Source: Cycas panzhihuaensis (taxonomy: Eukaryota > Cycadophyta). From it: DNA of 64,000 nt. Numbering within the stretch: the stretch's first letter is position 1; each line of letters begins with the position of its first letter. The notes beneath the pieces are model-generated. The model was not told where the DNA came from. It searched no databases and saw nothing but the letters and a program-made list of their open reading frames with translations. The position numbers and the translations under genes are program-made. Below, piece by piece: positions 50,430 through 62,990 of this stretch. The DNA is taken from contig CM041465.1 of assembly GCA_023213395.1 (NCBI GenBank), positions 231,267,741 to 231,331,740 of the forward strand. Reading direction: 5' to 3'.

Positions 50430-53400
50430 ACAAAAGTCCATCGAAAAGAAGGTATGAATCCATGGTCAAGACTTCAGATGGCTAAGGATTTATTAATTGA
50501 ATTAGGAGTCTCAATTCCTATTGTGGCAGTATTTAAATGGTGGGAAGCTGGTTATTTTCAACAATTGACTTTATATCAAATAGAAAAACATGTTATGGCA
50601 ATTGTTAAAGAAAAAGGGATCGATCCAAGGGTGCTAATGATCATTTTTGGGACAATGTTATGTAAAATAATCGTGGATGGAGGATCAAGAGTTAATGTGC
50701 TCCCTGAGTCTTCTTGGATCGAATTAAGAAGGCCAAAAATAGTAGCCTCCAATTATTCAATCAGATTGGCCAACTAGTTGTAGGTAAGACAGATGGGAAC
50801 ATTAATGAATATTCCAACCACGGTTGTAGGAATCATTGCTCTATTAGATTTTGTGGTGGTGAAAATGTAGAATGAAAGAAGAACGTACCCATCATTACTG
50901 GGTAAACCATGGTTGTTAGCTACAAAATCTATCCAAGGTTGGGGAGAATTCACATTTACATTGAAAGCAAGAAATAAAGCTATGACTTTGCCATTACATT
51001 CAGACAACTCTCAGATTGAGAAGATAGCTGATGAAGAACGAGCATCATCTACAACTGTGAGATCAGAACCCACTATAAGCTTGTGCTCGGAAGTGGTCTA
51101 TCAACTTCAAACAAATATACCATGTAACACATCATCAACATACATGATGAATTGGTTGTAGAATACCTGGGGAGAAATGGAATCTGCACCTTATTACAAA
51201 CTAAAAGCATACATGGATTCTTTAGAACCATATGACTTAACAAAAAAGGAAGCGGCAAAGAGTATAAGAAGTTTGTAAGAGAATTTTAGAAAAAGAAATA
51301 AGTTCCAGGGTCAAGCAAATCAGACAAATAACCACATAAAATATTGTAATCAATTGTTAGCAAATAATAATTAGCATAAAGATTTTTGTTATTTATTTTA
51401 ACTATCGCTTGAAGGTCAAGCTACAACATGGTTTTTGATTTATAGTAGCAATTTTAGATCATGGAATGAACTGTGTAAAAAAAAATTATTAAGATTTAAA
51501 AAACAAGATAATGAGTTACCCATATTTCGATATAATGATGACCATGTGATTCACATAAGAAAGTGCAAACAAATTTGGGAAAAGAAGTAAATTTTAAAAA
51601 GCAAATGGGTACAAAGATGGGCCTAGACTTTTGAAGGAATTTCAACTCTATGGTACAACTAGTGTGAAAAAATGAATTTGACATAATGGGATTTACTTAG
51701 TGAAAGGTTTTGTAATGATTTTTCTCATGAGTCAGAAATCTCAAAAATAATGAGCACCTATGAAATTAGAATTGAGTTAAGTTGTGGAATATGGAAACAG
51801 AGTAATTGACCAAACATCAGCATATATATTGAATCAAGATGGAAAAGTGTTTTAAAGCGAATAATTGAGGATATAACAAATAGATGTGGGTATGGAAAAA
51901 CATCCCCAAATGATCTCAATAGGGGACTATTGGGACAAAGATATTGTTCAACAAGCCATAAGTTTATTTTCATAATACAAAGATGTTTTTGTGTGGTCTT
52001 ACCAAGACTTGAAAAGGATACCACCAAAACTGGGAGAACATCAAATTGAACTAATAGAAGAAATAAAACTAGTTCGCTAGTGTCCTTATTAGATGAATCC
52101 AAAATATATAAAAAATGTAAAAGCATAATTGGATAAGTTATTAGAAGTCATATATATTTTCAAAGTCCAGACCAGCTAATGTGTAAGTCCAGTGGTGGTG
52201 GTACCCAAAAAGAATGGGAAGCTTTATGTCTAAGTGGATTATAGAGCTTTTAATAAAGTAATAAAAAGAGATCCATTTCTAACACTATTTATAGAGGATA
52301 TTCTAGAAAAGGTAACAGGCCATGAAATATATTCATTCACAGACGGGTTCAACAAATACAACCAAGTGAGAATTGCAAAATAGGATTAACTGAAGACAAC
52401 TTTTGTCACTAAATGGGGGACATATACATACAAGGTTATGCCCATCTGACTAATAAAAGCACTAGCCACCTTTTAGAGAATAATTCTGAATATTTTTTCA
52501 CAGGTAATTGGTAAGTTAATTGAAGTTTTTTTAAATGATTGGACATTGTATTCATTGTTAAAAATCATTTGGTAAACTTGAAATCAATGCTGGAGATGTG
52601 TTAAAAAAGAAAACTTTGCTTAAACCCAACAAAATGTACATTTTTAGCTCCATTTAAATCTCTTTTAGGGCATATTGTAAGCAAGGATAGTCTACGGACA
52701 GACCCAGGCAAAGTGATAATAATTTTGAATTTTCTAATACCTAAAACAATGAAGCAGGTAAAGGCCTTTTTGGGCATGACAAGATACTATCAAAAATTTA
52801 TTAAAGGATATGCACAGATTGTAAATCTTTTAGAAAAATTACTCAAGAAAAAAATAGCCTAAGTATGGAATTTATAATAGCAACTAGCATTTGAGTTGCT
52901 AAAGAAGCAAATCACAGAAGCCCCTATTTTGAGATTTCTAGATTGGGATTAGCTATTCCATGTACATGTTGACGCTTCCCTAATGGTAATAGGATGTGTT
53001 TTAACACAACCTAGTAATAATAACATAGACATGCATATTCACTTTGCGAGTAGGAAATTGACCCTTACTAAACAAAACTACTAAATCACATAGTGGGAAG
53101 GCTTGGGCATGGTTTATGCCTTGCAAAACTTTAGGCATTATTTACTAGCTAACCTATTCATTTTTTATGTAGATCACCAAATCTTGAAATATTTGATAAA
53201 CAAACCTATTTTATAGGGTAGAATTAATGGGTGGTTGATGTTGTTCCAAGAGTTTAATTTCAAAATTATAGTTAAAAAATGTAATATACATACAATATCA
53301 GATGTGCTTTCAAGAGAAGTAGAAGGAGAACTAGCCATAGGAATACCAGATGATTTTTTCAGATAGATAATTATTCTCTATAAAGGCTATACTAAAATGG

Positions 53401-54650
53401 TATAAAGGGATCGTTGAGTACCCGGTAAGTGGGTAGACACCAAAAGGATTAGAGTGAGTTGAATGACAAAGTTTTATTTATAAAACTCTTCTGTTTCAAT
53501 TAGTATGAGGGATGTTATATAAGTTGGGTTCGGATGGTGTGTTACGATGATGCATAATGGAGCATGAGGTACAAGGCATCTTATGGAAAGAACATGAAGG
53601 GGTCGTACCCAAGCACCAAGGAGTCAAACCCACAGTTAAGAAGATTCTACTAACAGGCTTTTGGTGGCCGATAATATTTGAGGACATGGAAAAATGGATA
53701 AAGAGTTACGATGCATGCCACCGAGTAGGCAAGCTAGGCAAGAACCATTTTATGCCTCTACATCCAATCTTGGCATAAGCACCTTTAGAAAAATGGAGGT
53801 TAGATTTTATTAGATTGATAAGCCTCACAAAAAATTGTATGAATGCCAAATACATATTGGTAGCCATAGACTTTTTCACAAAATGGACAAAAGCTTAACC
53901 CTTTAGATATTATAATATAAGAAGTACTGTAAAATTTTTATATGAAGACATTATTATCCATTTTGGTTGCCTATTAGAATCGGTATTAGATCAGGGTAGT
54001 AGTTTTCTAAATAGTACTATAAAATACTTAACAAATAAATTTATGAACCAACATTTTCAATTTTCCCCCTACTACCCTAGAGCTAATGGTCAAGTAGAAA
54101 GCACTAACAAAATTTTGAAGATAACCTTATCTAAAATATGCAATGAAGGGAGAATAGATTGGGTGGAACGATTGCATTCTGTTCTCTTGGCTGATATGAT
54201 GATGATCAAGCGGCCACATAAATAGAAACCTTTTTAGTTGGTGTATGGATTATAAGTAGTACTTCCATTAGAATTTCAAATAGAAAGCTCTTGAGTAGTC
54301 ATACAACTCAGGATGAACGAGCAGGACTCATGGAATGTAAGAATTAGAGAACTGATAAAGATAGAAGAAAAAAAAGCACAAGCACTATGGAAATTGTGAA
54401 TTGAAAAATAATAATAGAAAGCCTGACACGATTGACATATAAGAATACTGCAATTCCATGAGGGTGATCTAGTATTAATGTATGGTATCAAATTTCATAC
54501 AAAACTAAGAAAGTTGAAGCTACGCTAGTTAGGATCATATAAGGTAATACACATTGGTAGGAATGGGGTAGTCCAACTTAGACAGCTCAATGGGAGAATA
54601 GTGACAAAAATGATAAATGGTAGTAGGCTAAAACCTTACACCATAAGATA
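50430..54650 (+). pseudogene. Degenerate pol, element G (PR-RT-RH-IN)
   Basis: Protease: 50454-50777 is open and contains KIIVDGGSRVNVLPESSW, with DGG as active site; YPSLLGKPWLLATKS follows at 50885-50930. RT: VSPVVVVPKKNGKLYV, VDYRAFNKVIKRDPF, KTTFVTKWGTYTYKVMP and FLNDWTLYS (catalytic YxDD-type with D to N) over 52180-52560. The connection has FLGMTRYYQKFIKGYAQI (52770-52815). Integrase: zinc region HEGVVPKHQGVKPT to YDACHRVGK in the open frame 53557-53778. The core keeps all three acidic residues: D in RLDFI (53803-53805), D in LDQGSSF (53989-53991) and E in QVESTN (54097-54099), a classic D-x35-E spacing. There is no chromodomain; the frame ends with SRLKPY near 54640. Many TAG stops. 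Confidence 0.85.
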
Positions 54651-54659
54651 TAAAAAATA

Positions 54660-54890
54660 ATAATAATAATACAAAACATAGGGTACTAATTAAGGTCGCA
54701 CAAATTTAAAAGGCGACCATTATTAAGGTAGTTGTGATCATAACCTTAGATGATTGCCTTTCCATGATTACAACAAGATGGAAAGGCGATGGGCACACTT
54801 AATAGATAGGATGTGAGTAGTTATACCAAGACCAAGAACTAGGAGAACAAGAAATCTACGCAAGGAAGGAAAAGAAAAAAGAAGCAAGCG
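54660..54890 (+). other. Spacer between integrase and the extra frame
   Basis: About 230 bp starting with an (ATA)-rich stretch. It contains the near-repeat TTAAGGTCGCACAAA / TTAAGGTAGTTGTGA and GGCGATGGGC, and no frame is seen. Confidence 0.4.
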
Positions 54891-56630
54891 ATGGAAATGG
54901 AATGGCAACATATGACAATCACCTTCTGAGAGTTAGATAATGAGAAGATTCAAAGACAATGGCAAGAAATACAACTAGAAGATGAATGTAGGAGGAAGAT
55001 TACTAATGCATGATTAGACTAGTGTGTACTGGTCAAAGTCCTTCCTAATATATATAGCTTCTTATTAATAGTAATGGTGTTGGTGATGTAGTATCCATCC
55101 TTGTTAGATTATTTAGTGGAAGTAATTATAAAAGTAATGGGGTTACCAAATGAGGGCTAAGATATTCCCAAGGATAAATAAATATTTAGGGAACAAGTTA
55201 TATAGGAAATTTGAGCCAAAGAGTTAAACATCTCTTCTTTAGGAATTTGAATTTCAAGCATCTCTTCAAAGGAAATGTATTAGATAACTCACTTTATATT
55301 TACAAGAGTTATCCTTGGCTAAAAAAATTCATTCATGCCAACTCATTTACAAACGATATTGATTAAAGTTACAGAAGCCTAGAAATTTAACTGGCCTAAA
55401 TTTATAGCTGCTAAGTTTTCAAGGAATTAGGAAGTAGTAAGAGGTGCTACTTAATCTATTTTATTCTTTTATCCTACTTTATTTCAAGGATTACTTTTTT
55501 CACAATGTCCAGGGATTCAACTACCAGTGGTTGAAGAAGGACAACCTCTTCTAGCCAAATGGACAGAGTTGTATTCAAGGGATCAAGGATGAGGTACCTC
55601 ATAATTAGTGGAGCTATATAAACAAGTTAGTGATTGGCTTCATGCAAGGTGGTAGGCTAGTACTCCCCAATCAAGTCCAAAAGTAGAAGAAAATTTGGAG
55701 GAAAAGCTGTGGATAGAGGAAATGTCATAGAGCCCAACAGGAAGGCAAGACTAGAGGCATAGAGAAAAGAATAATTTGAAGGTAGAAATAAGGGAGGGAA
55801 AGCGAAAACTAGGAGAATAACCTATCACAGAGGAAAAGCAAGTGGAACAAGAATAGAAAAAGCCAAAAACAGTTGAGCCTTTAAAGTATGATGAAGAGGA
55901 GAAATACAAAAGGAGGAAGCAGGCAGTTGAAAAAATGTGGTAAGAAATCTTAGAGGCATTGAACAATTAACCACTAGAAGCAGAATTTAATTAGTTGGAG
56001 GATTACTTAGAGGAGGGCCTTAATTTGTTATATTATGATCCACAGGATGTCTCCTAATGGAGAACTTCCTTTTTGGCTAGAATCATAAGGCAACTTGTAA
56101 TAGAGTTGGAGTAAAGGAATAGAAGACCACCACCGAGTATGCAGAGAATTCAAATTTTGGAAGATAAATTGGTAGCAATAGAAGCCCAATTAGAATTTTT
56201 GAAAGAATTTATTTTGTTATGGGCCAATGATACTGATGGAATTCCTTCGAAAGTACAAGTATTTAAAAGTCATTTCCAGCAAGAGATTCCTCCAGGATTA
56301 TATGATGTGATTCTTAAATTAGGCACATAGATATTAGAGACTAAGGAGGATGCAAAATATACAAATAAGTTTTGGTCAAGAATTTATCACTTGCGCTAGG
56401 ATTTGAAGAGAATGGAGAAGTTCCATGAAGTAAACGAGGAAATTTTGAAGCTATACAAAGGGGGGAAATTAGCATTGGCATAATTAGATGTACTACAAGA
56501 TGTCACGGTCATGGTGGACCATTATCGATCATAGGGAATTCGAATTCTGGTGACCATTGGATAATCAGACATAAATTATATTCATCAACAATGAACTAGT
56601 TACATAGAGAGTTCAATGAGATGTGAATAA
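54891..56630 (+). pseudogene. Unidentified third reading frame of element G, downstream of integrase
   Basis: One frame stays in register from ATG at 54891 to about 56630 (about 580 codons) without a detectable frameshift, broken only by point-mutation stops, mostly TAG. Checkpoints in the same frame are FSQCPGIQLPVVEEGQPLLA (from 55497), PKTVEPLKYDEEEKYKRRKQ (from 55863) and the open stretch 56139-56330 (MQRIQILEDKLVAIEAQLEF and onward). The middle is highly charged (Lys/Glu) and the 56139 segment has heptad-like spacing, suggesting a coiled coil. No transmembrane run, fusion peptide or cysteine cluster typical of an env-like protein was seen. Extra frames after integrase are known in Athila/TAT relatives; I cannot match this one to a family. 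Confidence 0.55.
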
Positions 56631-56642
56631 TTGGTAATTAGA

Positions 56643-56658
56643 TGTGTGGGGGTAGAAA
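56643..56658 (+). promoter_or_regulatory. Polypurine tract of element G
   Basis: TGTGTGGGGGTAGAAA immediately before the 3' LTR start. Confidence 0.6.
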
Positions 56659-56701
56659 TAACATACAATTTTATAAAAGACTCTAATTTTTTATACGGTT
56701 A

Positions 56702-57252
56702 GATCATGGTTAGTAGTCAGGATGACAAGTAGATTATAGCTCAGGTTAGGATTATGAACAAATCATGATTTGGATTAAGATTGGGAGTAGATTACAGTTC
56801 GGGATGGATTGCAAGTAGATCGTGGATCAAGCTGAGATCACAAGAAGATCGTGGTTGGGGCTAAGATCATAAGCAAATCATAGTTTGGGCCAAGATTACG
56901 AGTGGATCATGGTTGGGGCTAAGATCACAAGCAGATCATGGTTGGGGCTAAGATCATGAGCAGATCACAGTTCAAACCAACATCACGAGTAGATCATGCT
57001 TTGGGTTAAGATCACAAGCAGATTATAGTTTGGGTCAACATCATAAGCAAATCATGCTTTGGGTCAAGATCGCGAGCAAATCATGGTTCAGGTCAATATC
57101 GAGAGCAGATCGTAGTTTTGATCGCGATCATGAGCAAATCATGGTTTAGGTCGACATTGTGAACAGATCGTGGTTCAAGTCGAGATCATGAGCAGATTGT
57201 GGTTCGAGTCAAGATTACAAGCAAATCAGAGTTCAGGCTAAGATTATAAATA
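56702..57252 (+). repeat. 29-bp tandem repeat array, LTR2 (19 units)
   Basis: Nineteen contiguous units totalling 551 bp (seventeen of 29 bp, one of 30, one of 28), same unit type as in LTR1 but six more copies. Units 8 and 9 are almost identical, which suggests recent local duplication. Confidence 0.9.
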
Positions 57253-57384
57253 GATCACAGCCTACTACAAGTACAAGCTGGTCAAAGAATATAGTTATGA
57301 ACAAATTGTAATCCCTTTTGAACACATCAGTGAATTAATCATTGTGTCAATTATAACTTATCATGGTTAAAACCGTTGGAAATT

Positions 57385-57395
57385 ATATATATAAG
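57385..57395 (+). promoter_or_regulatory. TATA box of G LTR2 (candidate)
   Basis: TATATATAAGG, 133 bp after the array, aligned with the LTR1 TATA. Confidence 0.55.
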
Positions 57396-57660
57396 GGCAA
57401 AAAGGAAGGGATGAAAAGGGTGTAATAGTAGCAAGTAGGTAGAAAGAGATACATATAAGTATATGATTATAATCTTTAGTGTAAGTATGGTTTAGCTATT
57501 GACTTTTAATGTACTACTAGGTTTGTGTCTAGTTGTGAGAGGACCAGACACAATTCCCTTTCTTAATGGTATTGTGTTTTGCATCATATTAGTTGTCCCT
57601 TGTACTTGCATAATTCATTAAAGAGTAATGGGTAAATTAGGTAAATGAATAGGTGCACAA

Positions 57661-57699
57661 CACACACACACACACACACACAATATATATATATATATA
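57661..57699. repeat. (CA)n(TA)n microsatellite at the G right flank
   Basis: About eleven CA followed by about eight TA dinucleotides directly at the LTR2 end, then AACACATTC. Confidence 0.9.
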
Positions 57700-59900
57700 A
57701 CACATTCTATGGGGTAATTTTAAATAATTAAATTTTATAGATTTCCATTTATTCTATAGAGATCCTTTTGCTACAAACTCTATATCTATAAAAACTCTTT
57801 AAATGTTATTTCTAATTGTATAAGATTAGCCTGATTTTTAATTATATAGCTCAAGTGATAACCATTTTTATACAGGGTATATAAGTTGTCCTATATATGA
57901 TAAATTTCACACATTGACAAATTATACATCTTAAAGAACTTTTTTGTTCAAAATTAAAAACCTATTTCAATTGGTTAGCAGTTATTTAATATGTTATGTT
58001 CCTTTCTCTTTAGTATTCATATTAGTTAAGCTCATTTTTAAGTAATTGTAACTCCCTTTTCGTCACATTTTTCCTTTAACCTCATCTTTTACATATTTAA
58101 CATTATCCTTTACTTACACAACTAAATCCACCCTTAGAAGTAGGTTTTTCAAGGAAAACATAGGTGGGGGTAAAAGCTTTGAGAAATATACACATTATAA
58201 TATTGAAAATGAATCACTCATCAACCAAATTATCATAATAAAAAAATTGGTTTAAAACAATGCTTTCTTTGTTGAAGTTACTCAAAAGTTAATGCAACAA
58301 TTTATTAATTATGTGTTCTTCCTCGTCTAAGAACATGAAAATTGGAATAAAATTTGGCATACAACCATACAATAGCTCTAAATATATTTATAGGATAAAT
58401 ACTTAAGTGATAAACATGAACATATGATTTGACAATAACCATATTACATTGAATTAAGCTTTACAAAGCTTAAGTTGAATAGTGTAACTAAATAATCTAT
58501 TTAAGTAGGGAGCATAAGCAAAATCAAATAACCATGTGGGATGGGTTGGTGGATGCATTGAAGGAAAATTCTTAACCTTCTTTATATTTGCAAGCTCTTA
58601 CGATACATTTGTTACAACCAAGTCATAAATTTATACAAAGTGTCCATAGTTATATTAAAGAGTTTCTTCATCTTATAATTTAATTGCATATTAATGATAA
58701 TGAAAAAACTTTGATCTTAGAGTTTTAAAGTGGATTGGTACGTTCCATTTATAGAGAACTTTAATTGGGTAAAGTTTATTGTTATCCTTTCAATACTTCT
58801 TTTATTTCTAATAAGTTTTATTCTAGAGAATCATTATCTATGCTACTAATTATGTTATCATTAGGTAATTCTACATTATTATTAATACCATTATATTCAT
58901 TAATTGGTTCATTATTTTTGTTAATAAAAGTTTTCCTAATATCAAAAGCATGCAAATAATTGAAAGAAGGCTTGTTCACCTCATAAGCTCCTTTGATCTA
59001 GTTTATCAAATAAGAAGTAGTTTCTCTACTATTTGAAAGTAGGTTGGGTCAAAGTTTGCCATGGCAATTGGACTTTTATTTATAAGGATTATTTATTATA
59101 CTAGCTTCTTCCACTACTTTGTAAGGCATTATTTTATTAAATGAGCTAGTCATCTTTTTTTTTATAATTATTATATTAAAGGCATCATTGAGGATCATTT
59201 CAATCATATTCCTCCACTTCCCCATCATTGGTATTGACATGAATTTGTCATTATATTTGATAATAAACATTTTCTACTTGTATTTTTACAAACACTAGAG
59301 CCACGGACAACCTAATATTGTAGTGCATGGACATCTCTATAATCATAAATTCCATCATAATAATAATTCTTGCAATATTAGATTTCATATTCAATACTAT
59401 TCCCAATGGTCATACTTATTGCACGTTACCCAACTTAATCGAGCATTATTGTAACCAACTTAAGGCTTCCTATTTTCTTCCATGTATTAACAAGCATAAT
59501 ATTTAGTACTAATTTTCCATTAATGATCATGAATATTTCTCCCATTATTATCATGGTTACTATAGGATCTTCATTGATATTTGGAAGTATCTTATTAATA
59601 TTTTGCACAACTATATTAAAATCACTTAATTATAATGCACCAACTTATATCTATTGGATGACTTATATTAGCCATATGATTAGTTTTAATTACTCTACTA
59701 TATGCTTTAAGAACTTTAATAGCTTTTATATATCCTTATCTAACAACCTTATAAATGGATTTTCCATCTCCACATATTCCACAGGTTAACAAGGACTTGA
59801 TGGCAATGCCAACTCACTTCTTATAAGAGATGCCTTTCTTCTATATACTTGTTTAATATTTGTCTTGAATAAGGTTGGGTGATTGGCCTTCGCTTCCTTC
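57700..59900. other. AT-rich sequence with weak minus-strand gypsy-like text
   Basis: No gene could be firmly supported. The minus strand may continue the degraded gag/protease of the neighbouring remnant (for example DPIVTMIIMGEIFMIING near 59560-59510), but no catalytic motif is recognisable. Open stretches at 58765-58959 and 59523-59789 (plus) look like antisense shadows. Confidence 0.35.
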
Positions 59901-61110
59901 ATACGACCCTTTAAAATCTTCTTTACAATTACAAATTAGTTAGGTTAATCTGATTCCTCCTACAATGGTCTCATATTTAACCCACTTCTTGTTTGTAATT
60001 TAACTGATCTAGGTAATGTTAGGGTGTCATCGATGATTATACTAGGATGGGTAGTTTTGATATTAGGTTAATTTTCCAAATCATGGTCTCCTAGCTTAAA
60101 TTTATGATAAATGCATGTACAATTGTTATTAACCTTTTCATAAGAATGTTCAGGCCTTAAGTGTTAAATTTTCCAAATAAAACATACATCTTCCTACTAT
60201 TATTTTTTCTTAAGTGGGTCTATTGCTATCTTGGCAATGCATGATGACTTGATTTGTATGTTTCTATATCTACCTCGACCTTTCTCCCTATTGTTATTAT
60301 GATGCTTATTATAGTAATAATCATGTTGATTGTGTGTTATCAACTCATAAATGGAACACTATTTCTCCTCCAAATTACAATCTCACCTTATTTTTAGTTT
60401 CTTATTATTGTTGGACCTTTATACTTTTTATGGCTCAAAAATCTTCTTGCCCTTCTTGAGTTCCAACTTTGAGTAATCTCCTCCCTAAGAGCTTCCATAT
60501 CTAGGTTTTCCATATGTTGTATAGAATTTTTGCATATAATTCTCTAAGTTCATCCCTTAATATCTTTAACATATTATCTTAGCCAACTATCTCCTCTTAT
60601 GTTCATTTATTCTCAAATTTTAAGGTTAATTTCTTTACTTCTACTAAATTTCAATAGGGTATAACTTAAGTGAATATCATAGATTATTGTTAATCCATTC
60701 ATTAAATAATTCTTCATCGAGTAATCTAGCACCTTTGTTCATTTGTTATATTACTAAATATGGTTATCATTCTATTAGCAAAACTTAGGACTCACTTTCC
60801 TCATAACTATTAAGTTTCTCTAAGTGCTTGAATTACTATGCAACTTCTAAAATCTCTCATGGAATTATGTTATGATATTTTCTCATGCCATGGTATTAGT
60901 ATCTAATTCTCTATACCATACTAAGTGAACTCCTTTGAGGGTGTATGAAAACATTCTCTTAATGTTTGCATCATCCTCAATCTTCCTTATTATTGCAATT
61001 ATCTTAAATAGATATAAATGTTCTACTATGCTCATAGTTCCATCAAAGATCAAATGGTTGAAGGCATTTTAATTATAATAATCCATTAACATTATGGGGT
61101 TATCCATCTT
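59901..61110 (-). pseudogene. Degraded gypsy gag remnant, minus strand
   Basis: Reading leftward from about 61100, broken text resembles the capsid region of Ty3/gypsy gag (F-D-G-T-M-x-x-x-EHL, then W-Y-R-E-L). Near 60310-60260 there is an N-rich/basic stretch NNNREKGRGRYRN. Near 60190-60120 CFI-x-KI-x-HLRPEH and NCTCIYHKFKLGDHD resemble zinc knuckles with several ligands lost. Frames shift repeatedly. Assignment is by overall composition and order, not by an intact motif. Confidence 0.45.
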
Positions 61111-61228
61111 GGTCTATGTTTAGGCAAGGAACATTTATAATGGATGTATTGATAAAGTTTGATGATAAACTGGCTTCTAGCAAAAACTTTAGCTTCCCAC
61201 TAGCCTTAAACATTGGGTTGCTTCATAG

Positions 61229-61272
61229 TATCTACCTATCTATCTATCTATCTATCTATCTATATATCTATA

Positions 61273-61349
<77 letters not shown>

Positions 61350-61352
61350 ATA

Positions 61353-61391
<39 letters not shown>
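61229..61391. repeat. (CTAT)n(TA)n microsatellite
   Basis: CTAT tetranucleotides at 61230-61263 leading into about 125 bp of TA with two internal CTATAT interruptions. Frames across it are low-complexity artefacts. Confidence 0.95.
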
Positions 61392-61394
<3 letters not shown>

Positions 61395-61499
61395 TATGCC
61401 TATTTCAATCCCTAGTATCTACATTATAAGTGGTGTTACTATAAAAAAATGTTATTGCTTAGTTCTAGTGGTGTGTCAAAAATATTTTAAGTGAAATAA

Positions 61500-62860
61500 T
61501 TTTCCTCATGTGCTTAGAGACCTCCTTCTATATTTTCTTCATGATCACTTATGCTCTATGAATTTATTCTCTTATCCTATTTAGGACTTTACTTAAATAC
61601 TATTGGTGTCTTATTGAGGTTTGATAAATAGGCCTTTCATATTATTGATGTTATCTCTAGTGCCAATACACTTATTCCATTCTTAGTTGTATAGGGTGTT
61701 AAAGTTTTATTATTGGCTAACTTCTTGGTAGGCTTATCCTTCCTTAATAGTTTCTCTATTCTCTATAACTTATGCTCATCCCATTATATCACTCTTTATG
61801 AATATGACTTAGGTATCCCTTTATTTAGAGACTACTTAGGTGGCATTGGAAGGCCACTTGATTATTGAGGATTTAGTTAGAACTCACCATGATAATGACA
61901 ACCTGGATCGTTATTAATTTAGGCACGTGCCCCATACCTAATGAGACTTAATTTCATTTCTTTAGTTTAGGATTTTAGGAAACATAACCAATGTCCATTG
62001 AAACTCAACACATTAGCAATTTCATACTAGCATGCTTGCCTTTTACTACATGTCCTTCAATTTAGCTTTTATTTCCATCATTAGGCCCTCAACATCCTTG
62101 TCATTTTATTACAAATTTATGCTCATATACATGCATATATTATAAAGGAAACACTTATATAAGCATACCTATATATACTATAGGTATGTTTTCCTTGTAA
62201 TAATTCCATTAAATGATTTCCAAGTACATTATGTAAGAATGCTTCATCTTTGGGTATGCTTTAATACATTAGCTCCCACATTAAGAACTAGGTAAGAATA
62301 CCTTATTTATACCCAAAATGGTGATTATTTTGACCAATAGTTACATCCATTCATAATAATCATTGACATTTCATAATAAATCATGACTTTCATATATGTC
62401 GATATAGACATTTGGAACTTTTCAATCTAGTTTATACTATTCCATTATGCTTTATGTCTTTTTGACAAACCATTATTAAGCAATCACTCTTATTCCCTTC
62501 TAATTGTCCCCATACCATTCCTTTCTGGTATTCATTCCCTACCAGTTATTACTTAGACCTATAACTATTATGCCCATTCTTATAATATTTCTAACCATTC
62601 TTACAACTACTAACAACTATTTTGAAGTGGATTTTCATGATTTTCTTTACTAAATTTTATAATTCTAACTATTATCAGTATTCTTAAAGTCATTCTTTAT
62701 AAGGACATCACTCCAAGCTAATCAAATCTCCAAATCCTTCTTGTATGGGTTACTTCTAAATCATCATGCTTCTTATTTATGTACATATGCATGTAAAGAC
62801 TTTATTTATCTCTCAACTCTTGTTCTAATGTAAAGTTATTTTCATTTTATATCTTCTATT
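61500..62860. other. AT-rich intergenic sequence, nothing recognised
   Basis: No frame or element end could be supported on either strand. Confidence 0.45.
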
Positions 62861-62862
62861 CA

Positions 62863-62990
62863 CCCTATCTAAAGTGAAAGCCTATTCCATATTCCACCAG
62901 GTGTTCAAAATGAACCATCTACTTCTTGTTTACATTTTTGTATATCCTATGTAAGGTGGAAGCTACTTTCACACTCCACCAAGTATGAAG
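62863..62990. repeat. ~81-bp direct duplication
   Basis: CCTATCTAAAGTGAAAGCC..ATTCCACCAGG at 62864 is repeated with changes as CCTATGTAAGGTGGAAGCT..CTCCACCAAG at 62945. Confidence 0.5.

Larger units (their letters stand above)
47634..57664 (+). mobile_element. Element G: long Ty3/gypsy retrotransposon with extra 3' frame
   Basis: About 10 kb. The two LTR copies share a 29-bp repeat array, a TATA region, the CTAGTTGTGAGAGGACCAG block and the TAGGTGCACAACACA end. The order is gag with knuckle remnants, protease, RT, RNase H, integrase, then a further ~580-codon frame before the purine tract. Integrase lacks a chromodomain, and the candidate primer site resembles tRNA-Asp, which together point to the Athila/TAT side of Ty3/gypsy. 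The 5' end of LTR1 is lost in, or replaced by, the microsatellite. Downstream of LTR2 the sequence is again (CA)n(TA)n, so G may have inserted into simple-sequence DNA. Confidence 0.85.
56659..57664 (+). repeat. 3' LTR of element G
   Basis: About 1.0 kb, with 45 bp before the 29-bp array, the 19-unit array, a TATA region and the shared 3' end GGTGCACAACACACA. The first dinucleotide is TA, probably decayed from TG. Confidence 0.8.

Noticed and set aside
51496-52126. Minus-strand open frames of 62 and 122 codons
   Set aside because: Antisense to the protease-RT region of element G on the plus strand.
54891-56630. Calling the third frame of element G an env-like gene
   Set aside because: No signal peptide, transmembrane run, fusion peptide or cysteine pattern was visible, so an envelope role is not supported.
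56702-57252. 29-bp repeats considered as a CRISPR array
   Set aside because: Units are contiguous with no unique spacers, lie inside an LTR of a plant retrotransposon and have no cas genes nearby.
59523-59789. Plus-strand 88-codon hydrophobic open frame
   Set aside because: Lies opposite degraded gypsy-like text; hydrophobicity follows from AT richness, no recognisable domain.
61116-61494. Open frames of 93-99 codons
   Set aside because: Mostly SIYL/YI repeats from the CTAT/TA microsatellite.
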